From the NCBI GenBank assembly GCA_038216465.1, contig JBBQQC010000005.1, forward strand, positions 61,685 to 125,684: a DNA stretch of 64,000 nt, written 5' to 3'. Within the stretch, counting starts at the first letter, position 1. Every line of letters starts with the position of its first letter. The translations under genes and the position numbers were made by a program. The notes under the pieces were generated by a model that worked only from the letters and a program-made list of their open reading frames with translations, ran no database searches and had not been told where the DNA came from. Positions 1-8,355 of the stretch are shown in pieces. The stretch comes from JACCZX01 sp038216465. Its GTDB lineage: Bacteria; Pseudomonadota; Gammaproteobacteria; Burkholderiales; Burkholderiaceae_F.

Positions 1-760
1 CGGCGTGGCGCAGCGCGTCGGTTAGATACGCCTTCGCCCGCCGAGCGGCTTCGGGCACGTCGCCGATCTGCGGCAGCAGCGCGGCGAGTGCGGCCGACAA
101 TGTGCATCCGGTGCCGTGCGTGTTTTTCGTCGATATGCGCGGTGCGTTCAACTCGATCATGCGGTCACCGTCGGTCAGCAGATCGAACGCATCATCGCCG
201 GGCAAATGACCGCCCTTCAGGTAGACCCAGCGCGCGCCACTGTGGGTCATCAGGTCGCGTAGGCGCTCGGCGACCCGATACATTTCCTTGATTGTCTCGA
301 CCGCGCGTGCTTCAAGCAGCACGCCGGCTTCGGGCAGATTGGGCGTGATGACGGTCGCCAGCGGCACCAAAGTCTCGCGCAGCGCGCCGATCGCCGACTT
401 TTCCAGCAATGTGTCGCCGCTCTTGGCAACCATTACGGGATCGAGCACCCGGTGCGGCGTGGCGTACGCAGCAACCCGATCGGCGACGGCCTCGATCAAC
501 GCACTCGGCCCGACCATCCCGATCTTCAGCGAATCGATGCGGACGTCGGCGTACAACGCATCGATCTGCTGCCTGACGAACACAGGATCGATCGTGAGAA
601 CGCCCATCACGCCACGCGTGTTTTGCGCGGTCAGCGCGGTCACCACCGCACACGCATAAGCCCGCTGCGCGCTGATTGCCTTCACATCGGCAACGATGCC
701 GGCGCCGCCGGAGGGATCGACCCCGGCGATGGTCAACACGTTGGAAATCGGCGACTTCAT
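1..760 (-). CDS. thiD: Hydroxymethylpyrimidine / phosphomethylpyrimidine kinase, 3' end cut by the window
   Basis: ThiD phosphorylates hydroxymethylpyrimidine and its monophosphate in thiamine biosynthesis. Translating from the ATG at 760 gives 253 residues with no stop before the window edge. The ribokinase-fold signature GVDPSGGAG lies near residues 13-21. KGGH is near residue 182. The anion-hole and catalytic-base motif THGTGCTLSAA is near residues 214-224. The family is usually about 265-280 residues, so only a short C-terminal tail is missing. It is divergent from pcm, with about 120 bases between the two starts. The identification is from motifs and is firm; the exact end is outside the window. 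Confidence 0.93.
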   Translation of the reverse strand, partial: MKSPISNVLTIAGVDPSGGAGIVADVKAISAQRAYACAVVTALTAQNTRGVMGVLTIDPVFVRQQIDALYADVRIDSLKIGMVGPSALIEAVADRVAAYATPHRVLDPVMVAKSGDTLLEKSAIGALRETLVPLATVITPNLPEAGVLLEARAVETIKEMYRVAERLRDLMTHSGARWVYLKGGHLPGDDAFDLLTDGDRMIELNAPRISTKNTHGTGCTLSAALAALLPQIGDVPEAARRAKAYLTDALRHA

Positions 761-880
761 CTTGCGAGCTTGCCATATCTGCACTCTGATGCGACGAACC
801 GCACAGGTGGCGGCGTGAACTGCGCGGCGCTGCGGTAAGCCGCTGATAAACTTTCGCGCTGCTTCGCACGGGTAACGCCA
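761..880. promoter_or_regulatory. Divergent intergenic region between thiD and pcm
   Basis: This 120-base gap separates divergent starts and must hold promoters for both sides. A TGATAAACT stretch near 845-853 resembles a -10 box for the pcm side, but I see no convincing -35 partner. No strong inverted repeat or riboswitch-like thiamine (THI) box is evident. Confidence 0.3.
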
Positions 881-1561
881 ATGCACGCCGGTTTAGATGT
901 TGAAAAAGCGCGCCACAACATGGTCGAGCAGCAGGTTCGGACCTGGGACGTGCTGGATCAGTCGGTGCTCGATCTGCTTCTGATAGTGAAGCGCGAGCAA
1001 TTCGTGCCGCCTGCCTATCGCGCACTGGCGTTCGCCGATATGGAAGTACCGTTGCGGATCGGCGACTGGGACAGTGGCGAGTCGATGTGGGCCCCCAAAA
1101 TGGAAGCGCGCATCCTGCAGGAGCTTTCGGTCAAGTCGCACGAGCACGTGCTCGAAATCGGCACCGGGTCGGGCTACCTGGCGGCGCTGTTGGCGCACAA
1201 GGCCGGCGATGTGATCTCGGTTGAGATCGAGCCGAGGCTGAAGCTGTTCGGAGAGGCCAACCTGCGCCGCGCCGGCGTGCACAACGTGCGCGTCGAGCTT
1301 GCCGATGCGAGCCGAGGCATGGGTGACGCTGCGCTCTATGACGTGGTGGTCGTCACCGGAGCACTGGCGATCGTGCCGCCGGAGTTGATCGACCAGCTCA
1401 AGGTCGGCGGAAGACTAGCGGCGATCGTCGGCGTCGAGCCGGCGCTGGTGGCGCAGATCATCACACGGGTGACCGCAGACGGGCTGGACACGCTGAACTT
1501 GTTCGAGACCAATTTGAAACCACTACGAAACGCGCCGCGCCCGTCGGCCTTCAAATTTTGA
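881..1561 (+). CDS. pcm: Protein-L-isoaspartate O-methyltransferase family protein
   Basis: The protein has 226 residues. It carries the SAM-binding motif LEIGTGSGYLAALLA near residues 91-105, followed by a typical Rossmann methyltransferase core with the acidic ribose-binding residue in ISVEIEP. Family members repair isoaspartyl residues in damaged proteins. The substrate loop before motif I (around residues 60-80, WDSGESMWAPKMEAR) departs from the classical GQTISQP form. That divergence is common in the version placed beside tolC in betaproteobacteria, so true repair activity is less certain than the fold. The stop TGA overlaps the next gene's ATG (TGATG), indicating translational coupling with the rhodanese and tolC genes. 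Confidence 0.85.
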   Translation: MHAGLDVEKARHNMVEQQVRTWDVLDQSVLDLLLIVKREQFVPPAYRALAFADMEVPLRIGDWDSGESMWAPKMEARILQELSVKSHEHVLEIGTGSGYLAALLAHKAGDVISVEIEPRLKLFGEANLRRAGVHNVRVELADASRGMGDAALYDVVVVTGALAIVPPELIDQLKVGGRLAAIVGVEPALVAQIITRVTADGLDTLNLFETNLKPLRNAPRPSAFKF

Positions 1562-1884
1562 TGAAAGCATTGTCGGCGCCCGATCTGGCGGCATGGCTGT
1601 CCGACCCTGACCGTCCAAAGCCGCTAATGCTCGACGTGCGCGAACCCTGGGAGAACAACCTGTGCCGTATTGAAGGCTCACACTTCGCGCCGATGCAAAC
1701 CGTTCCGCAGCGCCTCAATGAATGGCAATCGGAGCGCGACACGGTGTGCATCTGTCACCATGGCGGTCGCAGCATGCACGTAGCGATGTTTCTGGAGCGC
1801 CAGGGATTTTCCAGCGTTTTCAATCTGACCGGCGGCGTCGACGCGTGGGCGCGGCAGGTCGATCCAGCCATGCCGACCTATTAA
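1561..1884 (+). CDS. Single-domain rhodanese-like sulfurtransferase
   Basis: This 107-residue protein consists of one rhodanese domain. The N-terminal LDVREPWE motif is typical. The active-site loop CHHGGRS places the catalytic cysteine at about residue 65. Such proteins carry persulfide sulfur, but the physiological acceptor cannot be read from sequence. I chose the ATG at 1561, which overlaps the pcm stop, over a TTG one codon upstream. The stop overlaps an ATG at 1884 that could serve the downstream tolC gene, so the three genes look like one transcription unit. Confidence 0.88.
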   Translation: MKALSAPDLAAWLSDPDRPKPLMLDVREPWENNLCRIEGSHFAPMQTVPQRLNEWQSERDTVCICHHGGRSMHVAMFLERQGFSSVFNLTGGVDAWARQVDPAMPTY

Positions 1885-1895
1885 TGGAATCGCGG

Positions 1896-3524
1896 ATGAG
1901 AACAACAAGAGTTCCGGCACTGCAGAGAACGATTGCAGCGATTACGTGCGTCGCTATCTCCATGGCTCCGCTTGCCGTCGGCTGGGCGCAGCAAAAGCCA
2001 CAGCCGACCGATCCGCGCACGGCCGCCGACGTTGGCGCGATAGGCGTGCGCAACGATCTACTGACGCTGTATCGGGAAGCGTTGGTCAACGATGCAGTGC
2101 TGGCGTCGGCGCGTGCGCTGCAACTGGCCACGCAGGAGCGAATTCCGCAGGCGCGCGCGGCGCTGCTGCCCAACCTCTCTGCCAACGCGCGCTATGACTA
2201 CAACCTGTACCGGTCATCGACTCCCGGCTTCGTTACCGCCGGCAGCAACTACAGCGTCTACGGCGGCGGCCTGAACCTGACGGTGCCGCTCTACCATGCG
2301 CAAAACTGGACCGCGCTCGATCAGGCGAAGCTGACGGTGTTGCAAAGCGAGGCCCAGCTCGCACAATCGCAACAGGATCTCGCGCTGCGGGTTGCCAATG
2401 CCTATTTCAACGTGCTGGCGGCGCGCGATCAACTGATCGCACTAGTGGCCTCGAAGCAGGCCACCGGTGAGCAATTGCAGCAGGCACGCCGCGAATTCGA
2501 AGTCGGCACCAAGACCATCATCGACACCAACGAAGCGCAGGCACGCTTCGATCAGATCACCGCGCAGGAGCAGGTCGCGCTGGGCGCGCTGCTGGTTCGC
2601 CGTAGCGAACTGCAAATCATCATTGCGCGCGAACCCGACACGCTGGCGCCACTGCGCGAGCGGCCGACGCTGACCGCGCCGTTGCCGCAAGAGATTAACG
2701 CGTGGGTGCGCGCTGCCGAGACCGGCAGCTATTCGGTCCAGATCGCACGCAGCGGCTACGAAATCGCGACACGCGAGATACAGCGCCAGCGTGACGCCTA
2801 TAGGCCGACGATCGATCTGGTCAGCGGCTACGGCATCAACAAATTCAACGGCACGCAGACCACTGATCTGAATCCCCGCATCAACAGCGGCTCGGTCGGC
2901 GTGCAGTTGAATGTTCCGATCTACACCGGCGGCCTGATTCAAAGCAGGGTGCGCGAGGCGCTCGCGCTGCAGGAACGTTCGAACTTCGACCTCGAGTCGG
3001 CGCGCCGCATCGCGGCCAATGCGGCCCGCGATGCCTACACAGGCGTCAATTTCGGGCTGGCGCAGGTCAGCGCACTCGAATCGGCCGAAGTTTCGGCGCG
3101 TACTCAGCTCGAATCGACCCAGCTGGGCTACGAGGTCGGCGTGCGCATTCAACTTGACGTTTTGAACGCGACCACGCAGCTGGTTCAAACGCAGCGCGAC
3201 TTGAAGCGCGCGCGTTACGATTTTCTCCTGGCAGGCCTGCGTTTGAAGTCGGCTACCGGCACGCTCGGCGACGAAGACATCGCTGCGGTCAATGCGCTGC
3301 TTGATCCCGCGGAACCGATCACGGTGCCCGATGTTCCCGCAGTCAACTTGCGGTCGCCACGCTCCAATCTCCCAGCACTTGATTCGCCGGTACTAACACC
3401 AGCGCCCACCCCGGGCACGCGCCCACGCGGAACGACTTCGACGCCCGGACTCAGTGATCCGGCGGCGCCGCCTCGGCCGGGGGCGCCGGGTCGACCCAGC
3501 GCGCCGCCGACGCAGCCTCGATAA
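1896..3524 (+). CDS. tolC: TolC-family outer-membrane efflux channel protein
   Basis: The protein has 542 residues from the ATG at 1896 (an in-frame ATG at 1884 would add four). The N-terminus has a basic region, a hydrophobic core and a likely signal-peptidase site near AVGWAQQ. The rest shows the two-fold repeated outer-membrane efflux protein pattern: long alternating helices, LYREALVNDAVLASARA early, and YEVGVRIQLDVLNATTQL in the second repeat. It would form the trimeric outer-membrane duct for RND or type I exporters. The last ~60 residues are rich in proline and low in complexity, beyond the normal family end. They are encoded partly on the strand opposite the 3' end of waaA, a 74-base convergent overlap. 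A GGA seven bases before the ATG is the only visible ribosome-binding hint. Confidence 0.9.
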   Translation: MRTTRVPALQRTIAAITCVAISMAPLAVGWAQQKPQPTDPRTAADVGAIGVRNDLLTLYREALVNDAVLASARALQLATQERIPQARAALLPNLSANARYDYNLYRSSTPGFVTAGSNYSVYGGGLNLTVPLYHAQNWTALDQAKLTVLQSEAQLAQSQQDLALRVANAYFNVLAARDQLIALVASKQATGEQLQQARREFEVGTKTIIDTNEAQARFDQITAQEQVALGALLVRRSELQIIIAREPDTLAPLRERPTLTAPLPQEINAWVRAAETGSYSVQIARSGYEIATREIQRQRDAYRPTIDLVSGYGINKFNGTQTTDLNPRINSGSVGVQLNVPIYTGGLIQSRVREALALQERSNFDLESARRIAANAARDAYTGVNFGLAQVSALESAEVSARTQLESTQLGYEVGVRIQLDVLNATTQLVQTQRDLKRARYDFLLAGLRLKSATGTLGDEDIAAVNALLDPAEPITVPDVPAVNLRSPRSNLPALDSPVLTPAPTPGTRPRGTTSTPGLSDPAAPPRPGAPGRPSAPPTQPR

Positions 3525-4782
3525 ACGGCGCCAGGCGCGCCAGCGTGCGCGCCGTCGCACCACGGTGGGCGCCGGCAAACTGCAGCGCCGCCGCACTCAT
3601 TCGCCGCTGCCGCGCGCGGTCGAATGCGATCGACGCCATCGTCGCAATCGCGTCCGTCGCGTCGGCGACGCGCACCGCAGCCCCCGCCTCGATCGCATCG
3701 TGCGTCGCCTGCTCGAAGTTGAACGTGTGCGGCCCGACGACCACCGGCGTCCCGACCGCGCATGCCTCGATCAGGTTTTGCCCCCCAAGCGCCAGCAGGC
3801 TGCCGCCGATGAACGCAATATCGGCCGCTGCGTAATACATCGCCATCTCGCCCATCGAATCGCCGAGCACGACGCCAGGCCCGAGGTCCGCTTCCAGACT
3901 TGATCTCGAACGCCGCACTAGCGGCCGGCCGCGCGCTTCGAACAGCCGAGCCACTTCGTCAAAGCGCTGCGGATGGCGCGGAACGACTACGATCATTGCA
4001 TCGGCTCGCTCCGGCAACGCATCGAGAATCATGGCTTCCTCGCCTTCGCGCGTGCTGGCGAAAAGCCACACCGTTTGCGCGCTGCAAGCACGCCGCCAGG
4101 CTTTTCCGCGCGCCACTTGCGCATCATCGGGCGTGAAATCGAATTTCATGTTGCCTGTTACTTCAACCGCGCGGGCACCGACTTTGCGAATCCGCTCGGC
4201 ATCCGCTTCGGTCTGCGCCAACCCCAGCGAAAAGCGCGCCGCAGTCTCGCGCATCAGCGCCGCATAGCGCTGCGATACGCGATACGACCGCTCGGAAAGG
4301 CGTGCATTGACAAGCGCCAGCGGGATGCGCAGCTGAGCGGCGGTCGCGACCAGATTCGGCCACGCCTCTGTTTCAACGCTGATGCCAAGCACCGGCCTGA
4401 ACGCACGCAGAAAACGACGCACCGCATAGGGCAGGTCGTAGGGCAGGTAGCTCTGCAACACCCGGCCTGGCAAACGCGCGGCAATTTCGGCGCCAGCGGC
4501 ACGACCGGTCGGCGTCATATGAGTCAATAGCAGGCGGTGGCTCGGGAAGCGCGCCGCGAGCGCATCGATCAGCGGCTCGACCGCGCGCGTTTCGCCGAGG
4601 GACACGGCATGGATCCAGATCACCGGCAGCGCGCTGTCGTACCGGTAGTGCGCGCAGCCGAAGCGCTCGACCCAGTGCCGCCGGTATTCGGGCTGACGGC
4701 GCGAACGCCAGAGCAGATAAAGCGCGGCAAACGGAATCGCACAGAACGCAACCGCGGTGTAAGCGGCGCGTGCGAGCGTCAT
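3451..4782 (-). CDS. waaA: 3-deoxy-D-manno-octulosonic acid (Kdo) transferase
   Basis: WaaA adds Kdo to the lipid A precursor at the inner face of the cytoplasmic membrane. The 443-residue protein begins with a hydrophobic anchor (about residues 6-24). HAVSLGETRA follows near residue 55, with the catalytic-type glutamate of GT30 enzymes. SVETEAWPNL and TGNMKFD are further GT30 landmarks. The second Rossmann half contains GGSLLALGGQNLIEACA. Its ATG overlaps the waaC stop (ATGA), so it is coupled to waaC. Its 3' end runs 74 bases into the oppositely oriented tolC. The extreme C-terminus is Ala/Pro-rich and probably not conserved. Confidence 0.95.
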   Translation of the reverse strand: MTLARAAYTAVAFCAIPFAALYLLWRSRRQPEYRRHWVERFGCAHYRYDSALPVIWIHAVSLGETRAVEPLIDALAARFPSHRLLLTHMTPTGRAAGAEIAARLPGRVLQSYLPYDLPYAVRRFLRAFRPVLGISVETEAWPNLVATAAQLRIPLALVNARLSERSYRVSQRYAALMRETAARFSLGLAQTEADAERIRKVGARAVEVTGNMKFDFTPDDAQVARGKAWRRACSAQTVWLFASTREGEEAMILDALPERADAMIVVVPRHPQRFDEVARLFEARGRPLVRRSRSSLEADLGPGVVLGDSMGEMAMYYAAADIAFIGGSLLALGGQNLIEACAVGTPVVVGPHTFNFEQATHDAIEAGAAVRVADATDAIATMASIAFDRARQRRMSAAALQFAGAHRGATARTLARLAPFIEAASAARWVDPAPPAEAAPPDH

Positions 4783-5741
4783 GCTCGATGACCCAGCACG
4801 CGTTCTGTGGCGTCGATGACCTGCTGTGCTTCCGGCGCTCGCGTTGCGCTGCCGACGCTGGCAACGGCATTGCCTACTTCCGCATCGCCGATCAGCCCGA
4901 CCAGCGCGGGGTCGTAGTCGCAAAAAATTCCGACCGCCGGCCGTCCGAGCGCCGCTGCCAGGTGGGTCAATCCGGTGTCGAGCCCGACCACGATCGATGC
5001 TGCGGTCAGTTCGCCGGCAATGACCGCGATCGATGCGGGCGGGCTGACCACGGCGCGCTGCATGTGGTCCGCGAGCGATTCGCAACGCACGCGCTCCTTT
5101 AGCGTTCCGCAAAACAGCACACTTGCGAAGCCGGCGTTCGCCAACCACCGCTCGAGCGCGAGCCAGCATCCGTCGTCCCACAACTTGGTCCTGCGGCTCG
5201 CGTTGACCAACAGCACCGCCATCGGCGCAATGGTGCGCGACAGCGGTGGTGCAATACCGAAGCGAGGTGCGCCGGTGAATGAATATCCGAGCGCCGCGGC
5301 CCCTAGCCTGCGGCAGCGCTCGATCGCGTGCAGGCTGCGGGGTACGTCGAAGCGGCGCTGGTACAGATGCGATGCGAAACCCTCGCGCACCGTTGCGGAA
5401 TTGAACCCCGCGACCGGCGCACCGGTCCAGCGCGCCAGCCACGCGCTTTTCGCCAACCCCTGGACATCGAGCACCAGGTCATAGTTCGCGCCGCCCAACG
5501 CATCTTTGGCACGCCGCACGTCGCGCCACACGGCAGGATCAAACGGGCGCTTGCGCCAGCGACGCAGCGCCACGCGTTGCACCGCCCCGACATCCCGGCT
5601 CATCGCTGGTATCGCCGCAAACGTTTCCTCGCACAGCCAGTCGATATGCGCCTCCGGGAGCGCGTGCGCCATATCGACGGCCAGCGGCAACGCATGCACT
5701 ACGTCGCCCATCGAGGACGTCTTGACGATCAGGATTCGCAC
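4779..5741 (-). CDS. waaC: LPS heptosyltransferase I
   Basis: This GT9 enzyme has 320 residues and transfers L-glycero-D-manno-heptose to Kdo in the inner core. The N-terminus RILIVKTSSMGDVVHALP is diagnostic for WaaC. A late GLDTGLTHLAAALGRP motif matches the nucleotide-sugar binding site of heptosyltransferases. I chose the GTG at 5741 because it directly precedes this N-terminal motif and no ATG lies nearby upstream. It sits 26 bases after galE and overlaps waaA by four bases. The ADP-heptose donor would be made by the hldA/hldD/gmhB/hldC genes at 39-42 kb. Confidence 0.94.
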   Translation of the reverse strand: MRILIVKTSSMGDVVHALPLAVDMAHALPEAHIDWLCEETFAAIPAMSRDVGAVQRVALRRWRKRPFDPAVWRDVRRAKDALGGANYDLVLDVQGLAKSAWLARWTGAPVAGFNSATVREGFASHLYQRRFDVPRSLHAIERCRRLGAAALGYSFTGAPRFGIAPPLSRTIAPMAVLLVNASRRTKLWDDGCWLALERWLANAGFASVLFCGTLKERVRCESLADHMQRAVVSPPASIAVIAGELTAASIVVGLDTGLTHLAAALGRPAVGIFCDYDPALVGLIGDAEVGNAVASVGSATRAPEAQQVIDATERVLGHRA

Positions 5742-5767
5742 GGCCCTATTGTGCAGCCAGCAAATGC

Positions 5768-6787
5768 TTAGCTGCGATACCCGTTCGGGTTCTGCTGCTG
5801 CCAGCGCCAGCCGTCGGCGCACGCTTGCTCCAGCGTCTGCTCTGCCTTCCAGCCCAGCAGGCGCAGGGCCAGCGCGGCGTCGGCCCAACAGGCAGCGATG
5901 TCCCCCGCGCGCCGAGGTCCAACCGCATGCGACACCTTGCGGCCAGCGGCACGCTCGAACGCCGCGATCATCTGCAGCACGCTGACACCGTGGCCCGATC
6001 CGAGATTGATTGCCGAGTAACCCTGGTTTGCGAATGCATGCACGAGCGCGTCCACATGTCCGCGCGCCAGGTCCATCACGTGCAGATAGTCGCGCACGCC
6101 GGTGCCGTCGGGGGTGGGCCAGTCGTTGCCCCAGACCGTGAGCTGTTCGCGCTTGCCGATCGCGACCTGCGCAATGAAAGGGAACAGGTTGTTCGGTACG
6201 TCGTGCGGGTCTTCGCCGATCAGGCCGCTGGGGTGTGCTCCGATCGGATTGAAGTACCGCAGCGCTACCGCAGCGTGTTCGACGCCCGCATCGCACCAGT
6301 CGTGCAATATCTGTTCGACCATCGCCTTGGTGTGCCCGTACGGGTTGATTGGCCGCAGCGCGGCGTCCTCAGCGATGGGCAATTTGTCGGGAACGCCGTA
6401 GACAGTCGCCGATGAACTGAATACGACGCGCTGCACGTTCCGTTCTTGCATCGCATCGAGCAGCGCCAGCGTGCCACCGACGTTATTGCCGTAGTAGTCG
6501 ACCGGCCGCGCCACCGATTCGCCGACCGCCTTTAACGCCGCGAAATGAATCACGCCGTCGACCGGCCGCTTGAACACACGCGACATCACTTCGCGGTCGC
6601 GCACGTCACCGGTAACGGTGGTGACGCGCTTGCCGGCAATTTTCTCGACCCGCCTGACCGCTTCCGGAGAGCTGTTGCTGAAATTGTCGAGACACACGAC
6701 GTCGTAGCCCTGCGCCAGCAACTCGACCATCGTGTGCGTCCCGATGTAACCCGCGCCGCCGGTGACGAGCACGGTTCTCGACGTCAT
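5768..6787 (-). CDS. galE: UDP-glucose 4-epimerase
   Basis: GalE interconverts UDP-glucose and UDP-galactose with bound NAD. The 339-residue protein starts with the Rossmann motif VTGGAGYIGTHT. It has SSSATVYG and the catalytic YxxxK (YGHTK), followed by ALRYFNPIGAHPSG, which is specific to the GalE subgroup. Length is normal. It lies between algC and waaC on the same strand, consistent with an operon for sugar precursors and core assembly. In this locus it would supply UDP-galactose. Confidence 0.95.
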   Translation of the reverse strand: MTSRTVLVTGGAGYIGTHTMVELLAQGYDVVCLDNFSNSSPEAVRRVEKIAGKRVTTVTGDVRDREVMSRVFKRPVDGVIHFAALKAVGESVARPVDYYGNNVGGTLALLDAMQERNVQRVVFSSSATVYGVPDKLPIAEDAALRPINPYGHTKAMVEQILHDWCDAGVEHAAVALRYFNPIGAHPSGLIGEDPHDVPNNLFPFIAQVAIGKREQLTVWGNDWPTPDGTGVRDYLHVMDLARGHVDALVHAFANQGYSAINLGSGHGVSVLQMIAAFERAAGRKVSHAVGPRRAGDIAACWADAALALRLLGWKAEQTLEQACADGWRWQQQNPNGYRS

Positions 6788-6854
6788 TGGTGCACCCTTC
6801 GCACTGCGTGCAGTCCTGACAGTCGCGAGTCATGCGCCAGGGCGTTCCGCAGGC

Positions 6855-8240
6855 TCATGCAACGGGCATTTGAGCGCCGGGCTTGATCTTCCGTATCTGC
6901 GCTGCGAACGCGTGTTGGATGCGCTCGAGCGCGGCAGCGTCATCGCCTTCGAAGCGCATTACGACGACCGGCGTCGTGTTTGACGGTCGCGCCAGCCCGA
7001 AGCCATCGGCGTATTCGACCCTGACGCCGTCAATCTTGATGATCTCGGTTGCACCGGGAAAGTCGCCTTCCGATTTCAGGCGCTCGACAAGCGCGAAGTT
7101 TTCGCCCTCCGCGGTCTTTAACTGAAGCTCGGGAGTGTTGAACGCATCGGGCAGACCGTTCAACAGGGCCGACGGATCAGAGTGCCGGCTCAGAATCTCG
7201 AGCAGCCGCGCGCCCGCATAAAGCCCGTCATCGAACCCGGGCCAGCGGTCATTGAAGAAGAAATGTCCGCTCATCTCGCCAGCGAAAGGCGCGCCCGTCT
7301 CCTTCAGCTTCGCCTTGATCAGCGAGTGACCGGTGCGCCACATGGTCGGCTTCCCGCCGTGCTTGCGAATCCACGGCGCGAGCATGCGCGTGCACTTGAC
7401 GTCGAAGATGATCTCGGCGCCGGGCCGCTGCGCCAGCACGTTCTGCGCGAACAGCATCATCTGCCGATCGGGATAGATAATGTTTCCATCCTTGGTGACG
7501 ACGCCGAGGCGATCGCCATCACCGTCAAATGCGAGGCCGATCTCGGCGTCGGTGGCGCGCAGCCGCGCAATCAGGTCCTGCAAATTCTCCGGGTGCGAAG
7601 GATCTGGATGATGATTCGGAAACGTTCCGTCTACTTCGCAGAACAGCTCGATGACGTCGCAGCCGAGCCGCCGATACAGCATGGGCGCAATCGCACCGGC
7701 GACGCCATTGCCGCAATCGATCGCGATCCGCATCGGCCGCGCGAGCTTGACGTCATCAACAATGGCGTCCAGGTACGCTGGCACCACGTCGACCGTGCGG
7801 CTTTGTCCGCGGCGCGTTCCCTCGATGAGGCGCTGCTGCTCAAGCCGTTGCCGCAGCGCCTGAATGTCGTCGCCATAAAGCGTCGCACCAGCCATCATCA
7901 TTTTCAATCCGTTGTACTCGGGCGGGTTATGGCTGCCGGTGATCGAAACCCCGGAGCCGGTTCGCAGGCGATGTGTGGCGAAGTACAGAACCGGTGTGGG
8001 CACCAGGCCGATATCGATGACATCGATCCCGGCGCTTGTGATGCCTTGGATCAAAGCGTCGCGCAGTGCGGGTCCCGACAGCCTGCCATCACGGCCAACG
8101 GCCATCGACGTAATCCCATTTTCGGACGCCAGTGAGCCCAACGCAGTACCAATCGCGCGCACAGCGGAGTCAGTCAGCGTGCGACCGACGACGCCGCGGA
8201 TATCGTAGGCTTTGAAGATCGAGGGATCGGGAAGTGTCAC
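6855..8240 (-). CDS. algC: Phosphomannomutase / phosphoglucomutase
   Basis: This 461-residue alpha-D-phosphohexomutase interconverts the 6-phosphates and 1-phosphates of mannose and glucose. KAYDIRGVVG is at the N-terminus. The phosphoserine loop is SITGSHNPPEYNGLK (near residue 100). The metal loop is AFDGDGDRLG. The sugar-binding GEMSGH and the phosphate-binding RPSNTTP complete the four-domain pattern. The family resembles AlgC/ManB of Pseudomonas and Burkholderia. It heads the minus-strand run algC-galE-waaC-waaA and is divergent from manC, the next enzyme in GDP-mannose synthesis. Confidence 0.94.
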   Translation of the reverse strand: MTLPDPSIFKAYDIRGVVGRTLTDSAVRAIGTALGSLASENGITSMAVGRDGRLSGPALRDALIQGITSAGIDVIDIGLVPTPVLYFATHRLRTGSGVSITGSHNPPEYNGLKMMMAGATLYGDDIQALRQRLEQQRLIEGTRRGQSRTVDVVPAYLDAIVDDVKLARPMRIAIDCGNGVAGAIAPMLYRRLGCDVIELFCEVDGTFPNHHPDPSHPENLQDLIARLRATDAEIGLAFDGDGDRLGVVTKDGNIIYPDRQMMLFAQNVLAQRPGAEIIFDVKCTRMLAPWIRKHGGKPTMWRTGHSLIKAKLKETGAPFAGEMSGHFFFNDRWPGFDDGLYAGARLLEILSRHSDPSALLNGLPDAFNTPELQLKTAEGENFALVERLKSEGDFPGATEIIKIDGVRVEYADGFGLARPSNTTPVVVMRFEGDDAAALERIQHAFAAQIRKIKPGAQMPVA

Positions 8241-8355
8241 GTGCTGGCTTGACTCGTTTCGACGAAGATTCTAGCGGCCAGTGCTCAACGTCGGCACCAA
8301 TGGGCGCTGATAAGCTGTAGGTAACGGTGAAAATCAGAGAAATAAGGGCAACTTG
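8241..8355. promoter_or_regulatory. Divergent intergenic region between algC and manC
   Basis: These 115 bases separate the divergent starts of two GDP-mannose pathway genes, so a shared regulatory region is likely. On the manC side, AAGGG at about 8344-8348 lies 7 bases before the ATG and is a plausible ribosome-binding site. I do not see clear -35/-10 pairs or a convincing operator. Confidence 0.35.

Noticed and set aside
312..1025. Long minus-strand open frame across thiD and the start of pcm
   Set aside because: Its translation is arginine-rich and has no domain signature. The thiD frame on the same strand gives a clear ThiD protein, so this is a GC-rich shadow.
2442..3188. 248-residue minus-strand open frame inside tolC
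   Set aside because: It lies fully antisense to a well-supported TolC protein and shows no recognisable motif.
7182..8135. 317-residue plus-strand open frame antisense to algC
   Set aside because: The translation has no family motif. algC on the other strand carries all expected mutase motifs.
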